The notes under the pieces were generated by a model. The model did no database searches. It was not told where the DNA came from and saw only the letters and a program-made list of their open reading frames with translations. Positions 5,761-8,144 of a DNA stretch of 8,144 nt are shown here, piece after piece. The DNA comes from Candidatus Izemoplasmatales bacterium (GTDB taxonomy: Bacteria; Bacillota_I; Bacilli_A; Izemoplasmatales; Hujiaoplasmataceae), in the NCBI GenBank assembly GCA_028702245.1, contig JAQVPE010000028.1, forward strand, positions 1 to 8,144, written 5' to 3'. The position numbers and the translations under genes were made by a program. Numbering within the stretch: the first letter of the stretch is position 1; the number at the start of each line of letters is the position of its first letter.

Positions 5761-6331
5761 TGAAAGATTGGAGAAAGAGTCATTTCTGAAACAACTTGAA
5801 GATCGATTGATCGAAGCGGGTCTCGATAGCAAAAGAATCATTGTATACTATGATGAACTAATTCAAGACGCGATTGAGTCCGGCGAATCTGAAACTGAGT
5901 TTATCAATCGAATTGACAATATCGACGATATTATAGATCAAATCAAAACTGAACGCGGGCCAAGTGAAAGCCAAACCCCGCTAAAAAGAAAAGTCAAAAG
6001 AAAACTCATTAAAGAGCATCAATTGAGAAGAAGAATACATGATGTTACGCAGTTTATCAGTAGCGGGTTTCGAATTATCGTCGCGGCCATCTGCGTTGGC
6101 TTGATCGTATTTGGGGTCGGTCTCTCAATCAGCGGAATAACTAGAATTATGACATCCGTTCCCGAAATCTTTGAACAAATACCCGCCTACGGGCTCCTGG
6201 CAATCGGAGTTGGCTTGATTCTGATTGGATTCGGCGGCGTCGGAAATCTAGATAACATCAGAAAACATATTAGCGGCAATGATATTAATAATCAAGCGCA
6301 TAGAGGCGCTCTATCTGGAGGTAGAAAATGA
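5714..6331 (+). CDS. HAAS/DUF1700 domain membrane protein
   Basis: The 205-residue product has an N-terminal HAAS (DUF1700) domain at about 21-80: KESFLKQLEDRLIEAGLD, IVYYDELIQDAIESGESE and FINRIDNIDDIIDQIKTE match the usual 'FL..LE..L......I..YY.E...D....G..E.....LG....IA..I' pattern. A basic linker (KRKVKRKLIKEHQLRRR, about 91-107) precedes two membrane segments at about 120-142 and 157-175. HAAS proteins are often encoded next to PadR regulators and are thought to take part in sensing or control, but no activity is established. The start at 5714 has a strong GGAGG and overlaps padR by 47 bases. A TTG at 5768 (giving EKESFL at the N-terminus) would match family length better but lacks a ribosome binding site; 18 extra residues may therefore be real. 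The end overlaps the next gene by four bases (ATGA). Confidence 0.88.
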   Translation: MIFSNSRKSTILSLDNERLEKESFLKQLEDRLIEAGLDSKRIIVYYDELIQDAIESGESETEFINRIDNIDDIIDQIKTERGPSESQTPLKRKVKRKLIKEHQLRRRIHDVTQFISSGFRIIVAAICVGLIVFGVGLSISGITRIMTSVPEIFEQIPAYGLLAIGVGLILIGFGGVGNLDNIRKHISGNDINNQAHRGALSGGRK

Positions 6332-7218
6332 ACAAAGCAATCAAAATCGGCTTGTTTCTAGTCATTATCGGCATAGTCGCGTTTGTCGTATACGCGATTA
6401 TTGACGAAAAATTTCCCAATTTTACAAATGAGGATTTCACGCTTGTCGAAAAAACCTATGCTAGTGACCGGTTTACCAGTTTTTCCGTTGATTTGATCAA
6501 TCAGGAAGTCATCATCGGCCCGAGTGACAATAACGAGATTAAGATCAAATACTACGAATCGGAAAAGACCTACATCAATGTCACCGAGGGCGAAGCCGTA
6601 CTGGAAATGGAGGGCGTCAATGAACGGGTTTTCTTTGGGTTGCTCTACGGTCTATCCTATCTTGCTTCTCCAGAGTATTCCCGGTATTACTTGTATCTGC
6701 CAACCGATAGCACATATGACATTGACCTTTCTACGGACAATGGCAGTATTACTTTTAGCGACTATAACCCAGCGGGAGCGGTATCTCTTGGGTCTCAAAA
6801 CGGCGAAATCGAAATCGAAAACATCACTTCAAGCGGTTCGATCAACGCTACCACATCAAACGGAAGAATAACCGTTACTGACACGACTTCTTCAGGCGAT
6901 ATCTATTTATCTACATCGAACGGCAGGGTAATATTGACCGATGTCACGGGCTCTCAAATTGAATGCGAATCTCAAAATGGCGATATCGAAGGGTCTAATA
7001 TCCAATTTACTGATCTTGAGTGCGAAACTTCGAACGGATCAATCGATTTGTCAGTTGATGTTGCGTTTGCGGATTTCTATTTGAAGATGGAGACAACCAA
7101 CGGTCACTATACCTTGAATGGCGACAGAACGACCCAGAACGCCTTCAACACATCGATAGAGCAAATGATCGATTTAAAGACTTCAAACGGCAACATAGAA
7201 ATCGATTTTGCCGAATAA
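6328..7218 (+). CDS. DUF4097 beta-solenoid protein, membrane-anchored
   Basis: The 296-residue product has one N-terminal hydrophobic helix (about 5-25, IKIGLFLVIIGIVAFVVYAI) with a positive start, acting as signal anchor or signal peptide; no lipobox Cys is seen, so the remainder is probably outside the membrane. From about 130 it shows eight repeats of roughly 20 residues, each with an Asn-Gly turn (138, 158, 178, 198, 217, 236, 258, 287) in contexts such as TSNGRI and SQNGDI, with alternating beta-strand residues. This is the pattern of DUF4097, also called putative adhesin, a right-handed beta-helix family. Ligand and role are not established. GGAGG at 6317-6321 is six bases before ATG 6328. 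It is the last gene of the padR operon; its start overlaps the HAAS stop by four bases, so the two are probably translated together and may form one complex. Confidence 0.92.
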   Translation: MNKAIKIGLFLVIIGIVAFVVYAIIDEKFPNFTNEDFTLVEKTYASDRFTSFSVDLINQEVIIGPSDNNEIKIKYYESEKTYINVTEGEAVLEMEGVNERVFFGLLYGLSYLASPEYSRYYLYLPTDSTYDIDLSTDNGSITFSDYNPAGAVSLGSQNGEIEIENITSSGSINATTSNGRITVTDTTSSGDIYLSTSNGRVILTDVTGSQIECESQNGDIEGSNIQFTDLECETSNGSIDLSVDVAFADFYLKMETTNGHYTLNGDRTTQNAFNTSIEQMIDLKTSNGNIEIDFAE

Positions 7219-7220
7219 AG

Positions 7221-7243
7221 GGTGCCGCGGGCACCTTTTTTTT
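7221..7243 (+). terminator. Rho-independent terminator of the padR operon
   Basis: GGTGCC (7221-7226), loop GCG and GGCACC (7230-7235) form a six-base-pair GC-rich stem, followed by eight T residues (7236-7243). It begins two bases after the DUF4097 stop. Confidence 0.93.
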
Positions 7244-7252
7244 GTCTCTTTA

Positions 7253-7282
7253 TTGCAAAACGCCAGTGAATGTATATATAAT
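7253..7282 (+). promoter_or_regulatory. Promoter of the esterase-like gene
   Basis: TTGCAA (7253-7258) and a perfect TATAAT (7277-7282) are 18 bases apart, after the operon terminator. Transcription would start near 7289, within a dyad. Confidence 0.7.
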
Positions 7283-7297
7283 ATTGTCTAACAATAT
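7281..7297. promoter_or_regulatory. Dyad at the transcription start of the esterase-like gene, possible operator
   Basis: ATATTGT-CTA-ACAATAT has perfect 7-base arms around position 7289. It overlaps the end of the -10 box and the expected start site, a typical repressor position. No T run follows, so it is not a terminator. The regulator is unknown; the sequence differs from the padR dyad. Confidence 0.5.
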
Positions 7298-7321
7298 GAG
7301 ATACTCAACCGAGGTGCAGTG

Positions 7322-7714
7322 ATGAAGGGTGTCATTTCTCAATGCCGTTTGCTAGTAGATGCCTATGATTTTGGTCCAGCGATTGCGGAAATCGTTTTAT
7401 CTTTTCCAATGCCTATCCTTGACATCGAACTCACACAAGACACATTCACACTCATTATCAAGAAAAGAAATACGCCGTATTTTGTCGAAATAGAATCAAT
7501 TACCGCCAGTGACAATAATATATTTTTGAAGTTAATGTGTCATCCCGAAAAATTTCATCTATCACCGTTTATCTATGATCACATACCCACCATGACCGAT
7601 TCGCCGAGAAGATCGATATGCTTGTTTATATCAACAAGCCCTTCGCTCTTGGCGATTTTGTTTATCAGGATACGCTTGAAATCATGGAAACGATCATTGA
7701 TGTTCCTCCTTTAA
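7322..7714 (+). CDS. N-terminal part of the frameshifted esterase (Ig-like domain plus out-of-frame tail)
   Basis: As read, the gene gives 130 residues. Residues 1 to about 88 are the Ig-like domain, with beta-strand-like stretches (IAEIVLSFPMPI, TFTLIIKK, YFVEIESI, NIFLKLMCH); the last 40 or so, starting near HIPTMTDSPRRS, are the wrong frame of the catalytic domain and carry no recognisable domain. ATG 7322 is preferred over GTG 7319 because GAGGTG at 7311-7316 is five bases before it. Alone this product would have no catalytic centre. Confidence 0.55.
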   Translation: MKGVISQCRLLVDAYDFGPAIAEIVLSFPMPILDIELTQDTFTLIIKKRNTPYFVEIESITASDNNIFLKLMCHPEKFHLSPFIYDHIPTMTDSPRRSICLFISTSPSLLAILFIRIRLKSWKRSLMFLL

Positions 7715-8144
7715 AAGGATTCCACTATTTCAAGTTTGATTATGATAGCCGGTTATCGCTTCCGTTTGGCCTTTTCACACCAAGAAGCTCCTCTATGAAA
7801 CTACCGCTTGTCATCTGGTTACATGGTGCCAAAGAAGGCGGCGATGATACCCGAATACCAATCCTTGGAAATCCGATAAGCTACTTGACAAAAACAAATG
7901 TTCAAACTCGATTTGGCGGCTTTTATCTATTGGTCCCTCAGGCAAAAACGATGTGGATGGATGATGGCAATGGGTTGTACACCGTGACAGGGAGATCGAT
8001 TTACACGAATGCCTTAAAAGAACTTATCGTCAGTGTTCTGTCTGATAATCCAGAAATCGACTGCTCTAGAGTATATCTCGGCGGTTGTTCAAATGGCGGC
8101 TTTATGACCATCAAGTTGCTGGCGGGATATCCTGCATTATTTGC
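7579..8144 (+). CDS. C-terminal catalytic part of the frameshifted esterase (partial)
   Basis: This frame is open from 7579 to the window edge. It reads HDRFAEKIDMLVYINKP, then a catalytic-domain start with FGLFTPRSSSMKLPLVIWLHG, YLLVPQAKTMWMDD and the serine nucleophile in GGCSNGGFMTIKLLAGYP. The Ser lies between Cys and Asn as in GxSxG; family relatives usually have 'G.S.GG'. Relative to the frequent LHGAGERGD the oxyanion region reads LHGAKEGGD. The first ATG in this frame (7618) has no good ribosome binding site, so translation on its own is unlikely. Confidence 0.7.

Larger units (their letters stand above)
7322..8144 (+). pseudogene. Esterase/alpha-beta hydrolase (PHB-depolymerase/EstA-like) with a frameshift, cut by window end
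   Basis: An N-terminal part (7322 to about 7590) and a C-terminal part (about 7579 to 8144, running off the window) are in different frames but together give a normal two-domain esterase. The first part resembles the Ig-like domain that precedes such catalytic domains (FGPAIAEIVLSFPMPI...FTLIIKK, about 18-48). The second has KLPLVIWLHGAKEGGDD with the LHG oxyanion loop (7819-7827) and the nucleophile motif GGCSNGGFMT, Ser codon 8089-8091. The change of frame is -1 relative to the first part and must fall between the TGA at 7576-7578 in the second frame and the loss of family-like sequence in the first, about 7579-7593. A missing C at the CCC run (7586-7588) would restore HIPHHDRFAEK. It could be a real mutation or a sequencing/assembly error. 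The Asp and His of the triad lie outside the window. Substrate unknown; no signal peptide is seen. Confidence 0.78.

Noticed and set aside
5760..5789. ATG overlapping the padR stop (TAATG) as start of the HAAS gene
   Set aside because: It is in another frame and meets TGA after nine codons; the family-like sequence is in the frame of ATG 5714.
7579..7600. Programmed -1 ribosomal frameshift in the esterase gene
   Set aside because: The direction of shift would fit, but no slippery X-XXY-YYZ sequence or strong downstream structure is visible, and the family is not known for it.

Overview
The window looks like chromosomal DNA of a Bacillota (Firmicutes) bacterium, possibly a cell-wall-poor relative near Acholeplasma, Izemoplasma or Erysipelotrichia. 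The lineage is inference; the visible basis is strong GGAGG ribosome binding sites, TTGACA/TATAAT promoters with 17-18 base spacers, U-tailed hairpin terminators, and the gene families present. TGA is used as a stop (179-181, 6329-6331) and Trp is TGG, so the Mycoplasma code does not apply. No rRNA, tRNA, CRISPR array or insertion sequence was seen.

Layout: (1) 1-1173, plus strand: the end of one permease and a whole second permease of a nucleoside/simple-sugar ABC importer, overlapping by 4 bases. (2) 1230-1724, plus: a LURP-one-related (YxjI-like) protein with a TTG start, ended by a probably two-way terminator at 1727-1753. (3) 1752-2972, minus: a lysophosphatidate acyltransferase (PlsC-like) gene with a C-terminal zinc ribbon, interrupted by one in-frame TAA at 2733-2735. 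(4) 3097-5169, minus: a membrane pyrophosphatase (HppA) of the K+-dependent class, with its own promoter and terminator. (5) 5170-5457: a divergent regulatory region. (6) 5458-7218, plus: a three-gene operon of a PadR-type repressor, a HAAS/DUF1700 membrane protein and a membrane-anchored DUF4097 beta-solenoid protein. A near-perfect 21-base dyad covers its -10 box, and a strong terminator follows. (7) 7322-8144, plus: a secreted-esterase-like alpha/beta hydrolase cut by the window end and broken by a frameshift near 7579-7593. Its promoter also carries a dyad just after the -10 box.

Most genes concern the membrane: nutrient uptake, phospholipid synthesis, ion pumping driven by pyrophosphate, and an envelope-associated regulatory module. 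The most notable points are the two genes each broken by a single small lesion while the rest of their coding sequence stays readable, and the PadR-HAAS-DUF4097 operon with its likely self-operator and a 47-base gene overlap. No clearly new defence or mobile system was found.
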